NCBI GenBank assembly: GCA_016177705.1
Contig: JACOUT010000002.1
Span: forward strand, 620,245 to 684,244
Length of the DNA: 64,000 nt
Direction of reading: 5' to 3'
From: Deltaproteobacteria bacterium
GTDB lineage: Bacteria; Myxococcota; UBA727; VGSZ01
Positions 1 through 8,648 of the stretch are shown piece after piece (position 1 is the stretch's first letter; the number at the start of each line of letters is the position of its first letter). The notes under the pieces are model-generated. The model was not told the origin of the DNA and did no database searches. It saw only the letters and a list, made by a program, of their open reading frames with translations. The translations under genes were made by a program, and so were the position numbers.

Positions 1-691
1 GCGTCTGCCGCACGTCGGTGACGACGCGCCCGTCCTTGACGGTGATGACGCGCGACGCGAAGGCGGCGATGTCGTGCTCGTGCGTCACCAGCACCACGGT
101 GATGCCGTCGGCGACCAACTGTTGGAGCAGCGCCATCACCTCGACGCTGGTGACCGAGTCGAGGTTGCCGGTGGGCTCGTCGGCCAAGACCACCTTGGGC
201 TCACCCACCAGCGCGCGCGCGATGGCGACGCGCTGCTGCTGCCCGCCCGAGAGCTGGTTTGGGTGATGTCCCGCGCGCTCCGCGAGGCCGACCCGCGCCA
301 GCGCTTGCAGCGCGCGCCGCCGTCGCTCACCGGCCAAGAGGGGCCGATAGAGCAGCGGCAGCTCGACGTTCTCGACCGCGCTCGTGCGCGGCAGGAGCTG
401 GAAGCTCTGGAACACGAAGCCGATCAGCCGGTTTCGCACCACCGCCAGCTCGGCGCGCGACAGGCGCGAGACGTCGCGGCCGTCGATCAGGTAGCGGCCC
501 TCACTCGGTCGATCGAGGCAGCCGAGCAGGTTCATCAAGGTCGACTTGCCCGAGCCCGAGGAGCCCATCACCGCCAGTAGCTCGCCCGGTCGCACCTCGA
601 GCGAGACGCCGATGAGAGCGCGCACGGGTACGTCGCCCGTCAGGTAGGTCTTGCTGACGTTGTCGACCGCGAGGAGCGCCGGGTCGCCCAT
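1..691 (-). CDS. ABC transporter ATP-binding protein, MacB/LolD type (partial, cut by window start)
   Basis: The first 230 codons of an ATPase run off the left edge. The product would energise an inner-membrane permease for efflux or lipoprotein release. Visible motifs are Walker A GSSGSGKS at residues 43-50, the signature LSGGQQQR, and Walker B VVLADEPTGNLD followed by the H-loop region LVTHEHD. The early FQSFQLLPRTSAVENV stretch is typical of the MacB/LolD/FtsE group. It starts 9 bp after the stop of a MacA-like adaptor on the same strand, so the pair is an operon and a MacAB-like tripartite pump is the likeliest assignment. The permease should lie just outside the window. Family assignment is firm; substrate is unknown. 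Confidence 0.93.
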   Translation of the reverse strand, partial: MGDPALLAVDNVSKTYLTGDVPVRALIGVSLEVRPGELLAVMGSSGSGKSTLMNLLGCLDRPSEGRYLIDGRDVSRLSRAELAVVRNRLIGFVFQSFQLLPRTSAVENVELPLLYRPLLAGERRRRALQALARVGLAERAGHHPNQLSGGQQQRVAIARALVGEPKVVLADEPTGNLDSVTSVEVMALLQQLVADGITVVLVTHEHDIAAFASRVITVKDGRVVTDVRQT

Positions 692-700
692 GGTGTGCCT

Positions 701-2065
701 TCAGCGGCCGCGCCCGCCGCCGCCGGGGCCGCGCGGACCCATGGGCGTCGGGATGATGCTCGACGAGCCGCTGCTCTGCTTCTGCGTCTCGAGCGAGCCG
801 GTGATGACCGTGTCGCCCTCGTGCAGCTCGCCCTCGAGGACCTCGAGGATCTCGGTGAGCGTGCCGTCGGTCAGGCCGGTCTTGACCCGGACCTGCACCG
901 GCTGGCCGTCCTTCAGCACGGACAGCGCGCGACCGTCGGGCTTCTTGCCGTTCTCGGGCGCCTTGCCGCCCTCGACCTTGACGCCAGCGTCACCGGGGGC
1001 GCCTGCCGCACCCCCACCTGGCATGCCCGGGGCGCTGCCGCCTTGGTTGGTGGCGCCGCCGTTCTTGCCCTCGCCCTCCCGCGGCGGCCGGTAGCGCAGC
1101 GCCGCCTGGGGCACGCGCAAGACGTCGTCGCGCTGTTCCACCACGAAGGTGACGTTGGCGGTCATGCCGGGCTTGAGCCGCAGCTCGGCGTTGTCGACGC
1201 CGATGACGGTGACGTAGGTGACCACCCCTTGCGCAGTGGTCGGCGCGTTGCGCACCTGCTTGATGAGGCCGTCGAAGCGCTCGCCAGGGTAGGCGTCGAC
1301 GGTGAAGCTCGCGTGCTTGCCCTCCTCGACGCGGCCGATGTCAGCCTCGGCCACGGCGGCTTCGACCTGCATGTCCTTCAGGTCGCCGGTGATGGTGAAC
1401 AAGATGGGCGCCTGCAGCGACGCCGCCACCGTCTGACCGACGTCGATGGCGCGCGAAAGCACCACGCCGTCGATGGGCGCGAGGATGCGGGTGTAGCCGA
1501 GGTTGGTCTGCGCGCGCTCGACTGCGGCCTTGGTCTGCTCGATGGCGCTCTTGGCCGCCGCCACCTCGGCGCGCGCCGAGATGGCCGCCGAGCGCGCGGC
1601 GTCGTACTCCGACTGCGACACCAGCTCCTTGTCGACCAGCTCCTTGAGGCGCTCCTGCTGCTTGTCGGCCTGTTCGGCCTTGGCGACGGCGCGATCGCGG
1701 TTGGCCTCGGCGGCGCTCAAGTTGGCCTTGGCCTCGGCGAGCGCGGCCTCGAAGGTCTGCGCGTCGATGCGCGCGATCAACTGGCCCTTCTTCACCGGCG
1801 CGTTGAAGTCGACCAGGATCTCGGCGATGCGCCCGGTCACCTGCGCGCCCACCTGCACGGTGACGACGGCGGAGAGCGCGCCGGTGGCGGTGACGCGGCT
1901 GGTGATGCCACCGCGATCGACGAGCGCGGTCTCGAAGCGCGGGCCCCTCGGGCCGTCGCCGCCACGCAGGCCGAACCACCACAAACCGACCCCCGCGACC
2001 GCGAGCACCAGCGCCGTGATTGCCAGCGTGCGGCCGCGCCTCGGGGTGGACTCGGTCGGGACCAT
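701..2065 (-). CDS. Periplasmic adaptor (membrane fusion) protein of a MacAB-like efflux pump
   Basis: This is a 454-residue HlyD/MacA-type adaptor linking an inner-membrane transporter to an outer-membrane channel. One N-terminal membrane segment (about 12-31, ending LWWFGL) is followed by a lipoyl-like half motif (QVGAQVTGRIAEILVD), an alpha-helical hairpin rich in Ala/Glu/Lys (about 100-190), and the second lipoyl half (ILAPIDGVVLSRAIDVGQTV). The C-terminal part carries an unusual Gly/Pro/Ala/Asn-rich insertion (about 345-385) and ends in a Gly/Arg-rich tail. An AGGAGGT ribosome binding site lies 5 nt before the ATG. Its stop is 9 bp before the ATPase gene. The low-complexity insert is the odd part; otherwise the family call is secure. 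Confidence 0.93.
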   Translation of the reverse strand: MVPTESTPRRGRTLAITALVLAVAGVGLWWFGLRGGDGPRGPRFETALVDRGGITSRVTATGALSAVVTVQVGAQVTGRIAEILVDFNAPVKKGQLIARIDAQTFEAALAEAKANLSAAEANRDRAVAKAEQADKQQERLKELVDKELVSQSEYDAARSAAISARAEVAAAKSAIEQTKAAVERAQTNLGYTRILAPIDGVVLSRAIDVGQTVAASLQAPILFTITGDLKDMQVEAAVAEADIGRVEEGKHASFTVDAYPGERFDGLIKQVRNAPTTAQGVVTYVTVIGVDNAELRLKPGMTANVTFVVEQRDDVLRVPQAALRYRPPREGEGKNGGATNQGGSAPGMPGGGAAGAPGDAGVKVEGGKAPENGKKPDGRALSVLKDGQPVQVRVKTGLTDGTLTEILEVLEGELHEGDTVITGSLETQKQSSGSSSIIPTPMGPRGPGGGGRGR

Positions 2066-2154
2066 CAGACCTCCTGCATCGGGCGCAAAAGCGCGGCGCG
2101 CAACTCCCCTCGATGCGACCCGCGAGCCGCGGGTCCCGCAAAGCGCGGATCAGC

Positions 2155-2913
2155 TCACGGCGTCACCACGTAGCGACCTGCCACGTCCACCACCACCCGC
2201 GGGATGCGCCGGCGCTCGTCGAACGCGCGCTGGACGCGCGCCAGATCGCCCCACAGCTCCCGCACCGACGGTTCCTCCGTGGTGGCGGTCAAGGCCTGCA
2301 GGCCGGCGTCGTCGAGCCGCGCCGGGAAGATGTGGATGGGCGGGCGCAGGCCGGCGTCGAGGATCGCCAGGTACAGCTCCTCGATGGGGTCGTTCTCGAT
2401 GGGGATGCAGCCGATGGTGACGCACTCGCCGTGCACCATGATGTCGCCGCCCAGGTTGCCGATGCGCTCGCGCTTGCCGGCGATGCGGTCGGCGCGGTTT
2501 GGGTAGTCGACGTGCAGGCTCAGGTGGTAGCTCGAGACCGGGTTGAGCTTGTCGAGGGTGTAGACGCCCTCGGGCACCTGCAGGTCGCCCTGGCGGCGCT
2601 TGGGGCCGAGCTCGCCCGACGACGCGCACACGGGCCAGCTTCTGACCAGCACCATCGGCGCCTTGCCGTCGCCGGCCCACAGCTCGAGCTGCCGCTCCTT
2701 CTTGAAGGAGCGCACCAAGAGCTCCTTGGCCGGGTACGGCACGCCCTTGTCGGCGAAGGCGGCCTTGAGCGAGGCGAGCTTGTCGGCGCGCGCCGCGGCG
2801 ACGCGGGTGGGCTCGGCGCGGGCGGGCGCGGCGGGCCACACGAGCAGCGCACCGGCGGCCGTGATGGCGACGAGGATCGGCAGTGAGAGCCAGAGGCGGT
2901 GGCGGTAGAACAT
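2155..2913 (-). CDS. L,D-transpeptidase, YafK/YkuD family
   Basis: A 252-residue protein with an N-terminal signal anchor (LSLPILVAITAAGALLVW). The catalytic YkuD motif is HGECVTIGCIPI around residues 155-172, with the nucleophilic Cys in the GC pair and the conserved His at the motif start. YafK-type enzymes make or break cross-links or attach proteins to peptidoglycan, using L,D-peptides in the periplasm. The LLVRSFKKERQLELWA region also fits the YafK subgroup. No ribosome binding site is visible; TAAACT sits 9 nt upstream of the ATG, suggesting a leaderless transcript. It is separated from the downstream adaptor gene by about 90 bp. Exact role (3-3 cross-linking or anchoring) cannot be told from sequence. 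Confidence 0.9.
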   Translation of the reverse strand: MFYRHRLWLSLPILVAITAAGALLVWPAAPARAEPTRVAAARADKLASLKAAFADKGVPYPAKELLVRSFKKERQLELWAGDGKAPMVLVRSWPVCASSGELGPKRRQGDLQVPEGVYTLDKLNPVSSYHLSLHVDYPNRADRIAGKRERIGNLGGDIMVHGECVTIGCIPIENDPIEELYLAILDAGLRPPIHIFPARLDDAGLQALTATTEEPSVRELWGDLARVQRAFDERRRIPRVVVDVAGRYVVTP

Positions 2914-2922
2914 GATGCGCGG

Positions 2923-2928
2923 AGTTTA
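2923..2928 (-). promoter_or_regulatory. TAAACT -10-like box, 9 nt before the L,D-transpeptidase start
   Basis: On the minus strand TAAACT is followed by 9 nt and the ATG at 2913, with no Shine-Dalgarno sequence. It fits the recurring TANNNT-N6-10-start pattern seen at many genes here. Inference: -10 element of a leaderless promoter. Confidence 0.45.
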
Positions 2929-3022
2929 CCGGAACGCACCGGGGGGACCGGGCATTCCGGAGGCGCGGAGAGGGAGACGAGAGGGAGAGGGAGACGACGA
3001 CGAAGAAGAAGATGAAGATGCT

Positions 3023-3291
3023 GGGGCTTGCTGTCCTGCCTTCATTGGCGATCGCTGCTCTCGCGAGAGCAGGCGACCGTGCCCCGACGAACGCCCCCAC
3101 CCCTGCCCCTCCCCTGCGGGGAGGGCCGTGCAGCGATGGGCGACTTCAGGCGGTGGCGACGTGCGCCAGAGAGCGAAGCCGGAACGGCCCTCCCCGCAGG
3201 GGAGGGAGGTAGGGTGGGGGCGGTCTTTCCGGCACGAGCCTCTGCTCTCGCGAGAGCAGCGATCGCCGGCGAAGGCGGGGCGACAAGCCCC
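3023..3291. repeat. Fold-back repeat element, copy 1 (second copy at 61107-61439)
   Basis: A non-coding 269-bp element. Its ends are GGGGCTTG and CAAGCCCC. Inside each end is an 18-bp perfect palindrome CTGCTCTCGCGAGAGCAG (3055-3072 and 3242-3259). Further in are G/C boxes of the form CCCTCCCC-TGC-GGGGAGGG near 3107-3125 and again near 3200-3220. The halves are roughly inverted repeats of each other, so the whole element could fold into a long hairpin. A purine-rich tract (about 2967-3022) precedes it; a matching pyrimidine tract flanks the other copy on the opposite side. No ORF in it is credible. It resembles MITE or REP-like elements in design; no family name is claimed. Confidence 0.8.
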
Positions 3292-3373
3292 AGGTACTTG
3301 TTCCTGGCTGGCCGACCGGCATGGGGCGCGCCTGCCCCCTTGGCGATGCCTCGCATTGTGTCAGCCTCCCCGC

Positions 3374-4774
3374 ATGTCCACGCGGCACCTGCTCGTCGTC
3401 ACCACCGTCACCATCGCGTTGTCCGGCTGCCCCGCGGAAGAACCGCCCCCCGCCGGCCCCGTCTGGTCGCCGGGCGTCACGCACGCGTCGGATGCGACGC
3501 CCGTCCGCGGCTTCGTCGACCTGCGCGGCCTGGTGCACTCGCACTCGGTCTACTCGCACGACGCCTGCGATGGCGCGCCGGTGCTGGAGGACGGCACGCG
3601 CGATCCCGTGTGCTTCGACGACTTCCGCCGCGGGCTGTGCCAGGCCAAGCACGACTTCGCCTTCTTGACCGACCACCGCGAGTCGTTCACCGACACCGAG
3701 TACCCCGAGGCGCTGCTGTTTCGGCCCGAACGCGGCGACGTGCTCATCGAGCACGACGGCGTCGGCACCGCCAACCGCGCGGCCTGCGACGACGGCTCGA
3801 GCGCCATCATCATGGGCGGCGCAGAGTCCGACATGATGCCGGTCGGCCTCGAGCACCACGTGCCGGGCGACCGCGGATCCGTCTATGGGTCGCGCACACC
3901 CGAGGCGGCACAGGCGGAGCACGACGCCGGCGCGGTGGTGCTGCTCGCGCACCCCGAGGATTTCAGCGTCGCCGAGCTGCTGTCGTTCCCGCTCGACGGC
4001 TTCGAGATGTTCAACCTGCACGCCAACACCTTCCTCGGCATGGGCATCGCGCTCGACTTCATCCTGCGCTGGCAGGACGGCGACACCGGCCTGCCGCACC
4101 CCGACCTGCTGGTGTTCGGCATCTACAGCGAGGATCCGCGCTACCTGCAGCGCTGGGGCAACGTGCTCGCCACCGGCCGCCACCTGGTCACCACCATGGG
4201 CACCGACTGCCACCGCAACACCTTCGCCGCCATCCTCGAGGACGGCGAGCGCGGCGACAGCTACCGGCGCATGATGGTCGCCTTCTCGAACCACGTGCGC
4301 GCGCGCCCGCTCGCCGACGGCACGCTCGACGATCGCGCAGTCAAGGAGGCGCTGGCCGCCGGGCGCAACTACGGCGTCTTCGAGATGCTCGGCACGCCGG
4401 TCGGCTTCGATGTGCACGCGGACAAGAGCGGTACCAGCTACGAGCTGGGCGACACCGTGCCGGTGGGCTCAACGCTGGTGGTGGACGCGCCGCGCGTGCG
4501 CGACCTCGATCCGGCCGCCGAGGCACCGACCATCCGACTGCGCGTGCTGCGCGCCACCGACGACGAAGCCGGCTTCGTCGAGGTGGCCAGCACAACCGAC
4601 GCGCGCCTGTCGGTGCCGCTCGACGTCGCGGGCGCCTACCGCGCCGAGGTGCGTATGCTCCCCTGGCACCTGCGCGAGCACCTGCGCGACGACGCCTACG
4701 GCTATCTCGAAGCCGCCGCTGAAGACGGCCGCGACTACGTGTGGATCTACGGCGGCGCGCTCTACGTCGAGTGA
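3374..4774 (+). CDS. PHP-superfamily metal-dependent hydrolase-like lipoprotein
   Basis: A 466-residue protein with a lipoprotein signal (VTIALSGC, acylated Cys about residue 19). The mature part has PHP-type metal-binding motifs: HSHSVYSHD (about 54-62), LTDHRES (about 97-103), LLAHPEDFS, and TMGTDCHRNTF (about 274-284). PHP domains are phosphoesterases or nuclease partners using clustered His/Asp metal ligands; an exported lipoprotein version probably acts on a periplasmic or surface phosphoester. The ATG at 3374 was chosen because it gives a proper lipobox; the open frame runs upstream into the repeat. It converges with the chemoreceptor gene, leaving 17 bp. Substrate unknown. Confidence 0.85.
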   Translation: MSTRHLLVVTTVTIALSGCPAEEPPPAGPVWSPGVTHASDATPVRGFVDLRGLVHSHSVYSHDACDGAPVLEDGTRDPVCFDDFRRGLCQAKHDFAFLTDHRESFTDTEYPEALLFRPERGDVLIEHDGVGTANRAACDDGSSAIIMGGAESDMMPVGLEHHVPGDRGSVYGSRTPEAAQAEHDAGAVVLLAHPEDFSVAELLSFPLDGFEMFNLHANTFLGMGIALDFILRWQDGDTGLPHPDLLVFGIYSEDPRYLQRWGNVLATGRHLVTTMGTDCHRNTFAAILEDGERGDSYRRMMVAFSNHVRARPLADGTLDDRAVKEALAAGRNYGVFEMLGTPVGFDVHADKSGTSYELGDTVPVGSTLVVDAPRVRDLDPAAEAPTIRLRVLRATDDEAGFVEVASTTDARLSVPLDVAGAYRAEVRMLPWHLREHLRDDAYGYLEAAAEDGRDYVWIYGGALYVE

Positions 4775-4791
4775 CGAGCCGGCAATAACCG

Positions 4792-6729
4792 CTACTGCAA
4801 TTCGCGCAGCGCCTCGTCCTGGCCGCGCTGCGCGCGCTGGATGTCCTCGACGGCGCGCAAGGTCGCCTCGGAGACACGCGCTTGGTCGCCCTGCACGGTG
4901 GCGAGCCGCCGCGCCATCTCGCTGATCTGCGCGAGCGCGGCGCGGGCTGCGCGCGCGTCCTCCGCCTGCGCGCGGCTCTTTTGCTCGAGCTCGGGGCCAA
5001 GTGCTGCCAGGCGACGCGTGGCGGCCTCGATTTGTGACGCCGCCTTGCCGTGCTCGTCGGTGGCGCGCGCTGCTTCACCGACCAGGCGCGTCACCTCGTT
5101 CATGGCACCGCCGACCAGCCGCGCACGCGCCGCCTGCTCGCCGATGACGTGCTCGATGGCGCGCACCTGCGCGGTCGCTTCGCGCGCGGAGCCGAGGATC
5201 TGTTCGAGCGCGCGCGCGGCCTCCTCCGACAGCGCCGCGCCCGCCTCCACCGCGCTCTCGCCGCGCTCGATGACCTCCACCGCGCGCGTCGCCTCGGCCT
5301 TGAGCCCTTGCACCACCGCCGTGATCTCGCGCGTCGATGCCGCGGTGCGCTCGGCGAGCGCCTTGATCTGCTCGGCCACCACGCGGAAGCCGGCGCCGTG
5401 GTCGCCCGCCTGCGCCGCGATGATGGAGGCGTTGAGCGCGAGTACGTTGGTCTCGATGGCCACCTCATCGATGACGTTGTTGATGGCGCCGATGGCGCGC
5501 ACGCGCTGATCGAGGTCGCGGATGACGGTGCCCGCGGTGCGCGAGCTGGCGCGGATCTCGTCGACGCCGCCGAGCGTGCGCCGCACCGCCTCCACGCCGC
5601 GCTCGGCGTCCTTGATCATGAGGTCGGCGAGGCCGGCGGTCTTCACCACGGTCTGCTCCGCCTGCTCGGCGGACTTCTCCATCGCCAGCATGGCGCGCGA
5701 GGTGGCGTCGGCCGACGACGAGAGCTGGCCGTACTGCGCCTGCACCGCCGCCACCGCGCCGGTCAGATCGCCGAGCGCGGTCGTGGTCTGGCCGACGTCG
5801 CTCACCAGGCGCTCGACCGCGGCGGCCACGCGACCGGCGCTGTCGGCCATGCCGGCCACCTTTGCGTCCGATGACGACGACGAGGTGGCGAGCGTCTCCA
5901 CGCTGGTGGCCACCGCGTGCACCGTCTGCGCGAGCTGCGCGCTCGCGCGCCGCGTGCGCTCGAGGCCTTCGCCGTGGCCGGCGCCGAAGGAGCGCATGCG
6001 CTCGAGGAACTCGTCCTTGCGGCGGCTCTCGTCGAGCGCGCGGTCGCGCGCCTGGGTGACCGCTTGCGCGGCGACCTCGAGCTCGCGGTGCTTGTCCTCG
6101 AGCTGGCGGCGGGCGCGCTCGACCATGGCGGCGTCACGTCGTCGAGCGCTCTCGTACTGCGCGGCGATGGCGGTGACCGCGGCGAGCGCCGTGATGCTCG
6201 CCAGCGTGTGGAAGTACGGGCCGGTGTCGTCCTCGGCGGCGAAGCGCCAGCCCAGATCCTCGGCGACGAACAAGCCGAGCCTGCCGGCGACCGCGAGCAG
6301 GCAGACGCCGATGCCGACGCGCGGACCGACCAGGAAGGTCGTGACCAAGGGCGCCAGCACCAGCCACCACTGCGACGAGTCGCCGGGGCCGGTGAAGAAC
6401 AACCCCATGGCCTCGACCACCACGACGTTGAGCACACCGATGACCACCGCCGGCAACTGGATGGAACCGAGCCACCAGGCGAACGGGATGCACAAGAGGC
6501 CCACCACCGAGCCGGCGCCGAGCACGAGCGCCGCCGGGGAGATGCCGTCCTCGCCGAGGATCATCGACGTGAAGAACGCGGCCGCGGCCGACAACAGCAG
6601 CGCGACGATGATGAACAGCTTGGCACGCCGCACCTCGTCCGGGTCGTCGCGCATGGTCGGCGGGATCAGGGGCCAAAACAGCCCCCTCTTGTTGTCCCGG
6701 CCGGTTTGGAGATCGGGTGCGAAGCTCAT
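4792..6729 (-). CDS. Methyl-accepting chemotaxis-type receptor with multi-pass membrane sensor
   Basis: A 645-residue protein. The N-terminal ~200 residues hold about six hydrophobic segments with very short loops, so the sensor is probably intramembrane rather than a large periplasmic domain. Then come a coiled coil (ARRQLEDKHRELEV) and a long MCP signalling domain. The cytoplasmic hairpin tip reads AIETNVLALNASIIAAQAG and GFRVVAEQIKALAERT around residues 420-450, matching the CheA/CheW contact region although the usual EAARAGE is SIIAAQAGD. No che genes are nearby, so this is an orphan receptor. I chose ATG 6729 over an upstream TTG at 6741 because TAGCTT lies 10 nt before the ATG. Ligand unknown. 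Confidence 0.88.
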   Translation of the reverse strand: MSFAPDLQTGRDNKRGLFWPLIPPTMRDDPDEVRRAKLFIIVALLLSAAAAFFTSMILGEDGISPAALVLGAGSVVGLLCIPFAWWLGSIQLPAVVIGVLNVVVVEAMGLFFTGPGDSSQWWLVLAPLVTTFLVGPRVGIGVCLLAVAGRLGLFVAEDLGWRFAAEDDTGPYFHTLASITALAAVTAIAAQYESARRRDAAMVERARRQLEDKHRELEVAAQAVTQARDRALDESRRKDEFLERMRSFGAGHGEGLERTRRASAQLAQTVHAVATSVETLATSSSSSDAKVAGMADSAGRVAAAVERLVSDVGQTTTALGDLTGAVAAVQAQYGQLSSSADATSRAMLAMEKSAEQAEQTVVKTAGLADLMIKDAERGVEAVRRTLGGVDEIRASSRTAGTVIRDLDQRVRAIGAINNVIDEVAIETNVLALNASIIAAQAGDHGAGFRVVAEQIKALAERTAASTREITAVVQGLKAEATRAVEVIERGESAVEAGAALSEEAARALEQILGSAREATAQVRAIEHVIGEQAARARLVGGAMNEVTRLVGEAARATDEHGKAASQIEAATRRLAALGPELEQKSRAQAEDARAARAALAQISEMARRLATVQGDQARVSEATLRAVEDIQRAQRGQDEALRELQ

Positions 6730-6739
6730 GGGCGGTGAC

Positions 6740-6745
6740 AAGCTA
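6740..6745 (-). promoter_or_regulatory. TAGCTT -10-like box, 10 nt before the chemoreceptor start
   Basis: TAGCTT on the minus strand lies 10 nt before ATG 6729 and overlaps the alternative TTG start. No ribosome binding site is present. It is part of the leaderless pattern described in the findings. Confidence 0.4.
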
Positions 6746-6798
6746 CCCGAGGCGCCGTGGCGCGCGCACCTTCCATGCGCGCCGGCGCCGAGCCGACC

Positions 6799-7455
6799 TC
6801 ACGGAAGGATGGGGTAGCGCTTGGCCGCGATGCCGGGCGGCGCGCAATCGAAGTGCCACCACTCGTGCGGCAAGAGGCCGAAACCGGCGCGCAGCATCAC
6901 CTCGCGCAGCAACAGGCGGTTCGCCAGCTGCTCGCTCGTGAGCTTGCCCTCCTTCCACAGGTCGCTCTCCCGGCGCGGCTCGGCGAGCGCGCCGAAGAAG
7001 TCCCAGGGCGTGCCCATGTCGAGGGGCGCCTGCTTGGCGCTGTCCCACAGCGACAGGTCAACGGCGCAGCCGCGGTTGTGCACGCTGCCGGGCGGCTTGT
7101 GCGGGTTGGCGACGTAGCCCTGCTGCTTGGTGCCGGCCACTGCGTCCCACATGACGAGCTGGACGCTCTTCGGGCGCGCGCAGTCGTAGAGCACGAAGGT
7201 CACGCCGGGCGCGCGCTGCTGCAAACGCACGTGTGCGTCCGCGAGCATGCGAGCGGCGTCCTCGACCAAGAAGCAGCGCTCCAGCTCGCCATAGACATCC
7301 TTGTGCAGGAAGTTGTCGGGCGTGGAGTAGCCGAGCGCGACGTGCGCGGTGGGGATGCGCTCGCCCACGTCGACCAGGCCAGGGCCAAAGGGCGCGGCGG
7401 GCGATTGCGCCAGCATGAGCGCGAAGAGCGCGAGCACACGGCGACGGTAGCGCAA
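6799..7455 (-). CDS. D-alanyl-D-alanine dipeptidase, VanX/DdpX family
   Basis: A 218-residue zinc dipeptidase-like protein with an N-terminal signal sequence (RRRVLALFALMLAQ). VanX-family ligands are visible: SVHNRGCAVDL supplies the His and Asp, and HEWWHF supplies the catalytic Glu and second His; YDCARPKSVQ carries the conserved Arg. The family cleaves D-Ala-D-Ala released from cell-wall turnover; export here suggests scavenging of peptidoglycan or prey-wall dipeptides. No van regulatory or ligase genes are adjacent, so it is not a resistance cluster. The start is uncertain: TTG 7455 keeps a basic signal-peptide N-region, whereas GTG 7437 has TACCGT 6 nt upstream. Confidence 0.9.
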   Translation of the reverse strand: MRYRRRVLALFALMLAQSPAAPFGPGLVDVGERIPTAHVALGYSTPDNFLHKDVYGELERCFLVEDAARMLADAHVRLQQRAPGVTFVLYDCARPKSVQLVMWDAVAGTKQQGYVANPHKPPGSVHNRGCAVDLSLWDSAKQAPLDMGTPWDFFGALAEPRRESDLWKEGKLTSEQLANRLLLREVMLRAGFGLLPHEWWHFDCAPPGIAAKRYPILP

Positions 7456-7511
7456 CGCCGCGCCGCGCGCTCGGGCCTTGCTCGAGACACGCGCGCGTGC
7501 GACGGGGCCGC

Positions 7512-8534
7512 ATGGAGATCCTCGTCGACCTCGTCAGCGACACCGCCACGCGCCCCACCGAGGCGATGAAGCGCGCCATGATGGCGGCCCCGCTCGGCGA
7601 CGAGCAAAAAGGCGAGGATCCCACGGTGCGCGCGCTCGAGGAGCGCATGGCCGCGCTGCTCGGCTGCGAGCGCGCCCTGTTCGTCCCCTCGGCCACCATG
7701 GGCAACCAGATCGCGCTCGCGCTGCACGCGCAGGCCGGCGACGAGGTCATCTGCCACCGCACCGCGCACGTGCTCAACCACGAGGGCGCGGGCGCGGCCA
7801 TGACCGCGCGCGCGCAGCTCCACCCGCTCGATACGCCCCGCGGCATTTTCACGGCCGACGATGTGCGCCGCGTCACCCGCGCCGACGATCCGCACTACCC
7901 GCGCACGCGCTGCGTGGTCGTCGAGAACACCTCGAACGGCGGCGGTGGCAGCGTCTGGCCGCTCGCCACCTACGACGCGGTGGCCGAGCATTGCCGTGCC
8001 GCCGGGCTGTCGCTGCACCTCGACGGCGCGCGGCTGTTTCACGCGAGCGTCGCGCTCGCCGTGCCGGTCGGCAGGTTGGCGCGCGGCGCCGACACGGTGC
8101 AGGTGTGCTTCTCCAAGGGGCTCGGCTGCGCTTTTGGCGCCGTGCTGGCGCTGCCCGCATCGTTGTGGCCACGCGCGCGGCGGCTCAAGCAGGCGCTCGG
8201 CGGCTGTCTTCGCCAAGCGGGCATCGCGGCCGGTGGCATGCTGTATGCCCTCGATCACCACGTCGAGCGCCTGGCGGACGACCACCGTCGGGCGCGCGCG
8301 CTCGCCGACGGGCTCGGCGGCGTGGCCGGCCTCGAGGTCGAGGCGGTGGAGACCAACTTGGTGTTCTTCCGGACACGCACCAAGGCGCCGCGCGACCTCG
8401 TCGCGGCCGCGTTGGCCGACGGAGTGCGCGTGGCGGCAGCCGGCCCCGATCGCCTGCGCGCCTGCCTGCACCTCGACGTCGATGACGCCGGCGTGGAGCG
8501 GGCGCTGCGCGCACTCGCGCGCGCCGCGATGTGA
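7512..8534 (+). CDS. ltaE: L-threonine aldolase (PLP-dependent, low-specificity type)
   Basis: A 340-residue fold-type I PLP enzyme that splits L-threonine or allo-threonine into glycine and acetaldehyde. The N-terminus VDLVSDTATRPTEAMKRAMM and GDEQKGEDPTV are family hallmarks. HLDGARLFHA carries the cofactor-binding Asp and Arg, and the Schiff-base Lys is in CFSKGLGCAFGAVL. The C-terminal small domain is complete, and length matches the family. I chose ATG 7512; GTG 7497 only adds a short basic extension. It is divergent from the VanX-like gene, with about 57 bp between them. Cytoplasmic glycine/threonine metabolism is the expected role. Confidence 0.93.
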   Translation: MEILVDLVSDTATRPTEAMKRAMMAAPLGDEQKGEDPTVRALEERMAALLGCERALFVPSATMGNQIALALHAQAGDEVICHRTAHVLNHEGAGAAMTARAQLHPLDTPRGIFTADDVRRVTRADDPHYPRTRCVVVENTSNGGGGSVWPLATYDAVAEHCRAAGLSLHLDGARLFHASVALAVPVGRLARGADTVQVCFSKGLGCAFGAVLALPASLWPRARRLKQALGGCLRQAGIAAGGMLYALDHHVERLADDHRRARALADGLGGVAGLEVEAVETNLVFFRTRTKAPRDLVAAALADGVRVAAAGPDRLRACLHLDVDDAGVERALRALARAAM

Positions 8535-8648
8535 GCAGCGACGTCGAGGACCGCCGGGTCGGTGTGGCGCGACGCACAGTTGCCACGAGGTCGCCAGGTT
8601 GACACCTCCTGGTCGCGCGGCCACGCTCCGCGCGTTTTTGGAGGAACC

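Noticed and set aside
2912..3373. 154-codon N-terminal extension of the PHP lipoprotein
   Set aside because: It runs through the fold-back repeat and would bury the lipobox.
6799..7455. Vancomycin-resistance cluster
   Set aside because: VanX-type enzyme only; no VanA-like ligase, VanH-like dehydrogenase or two-component regulator is adjacent.
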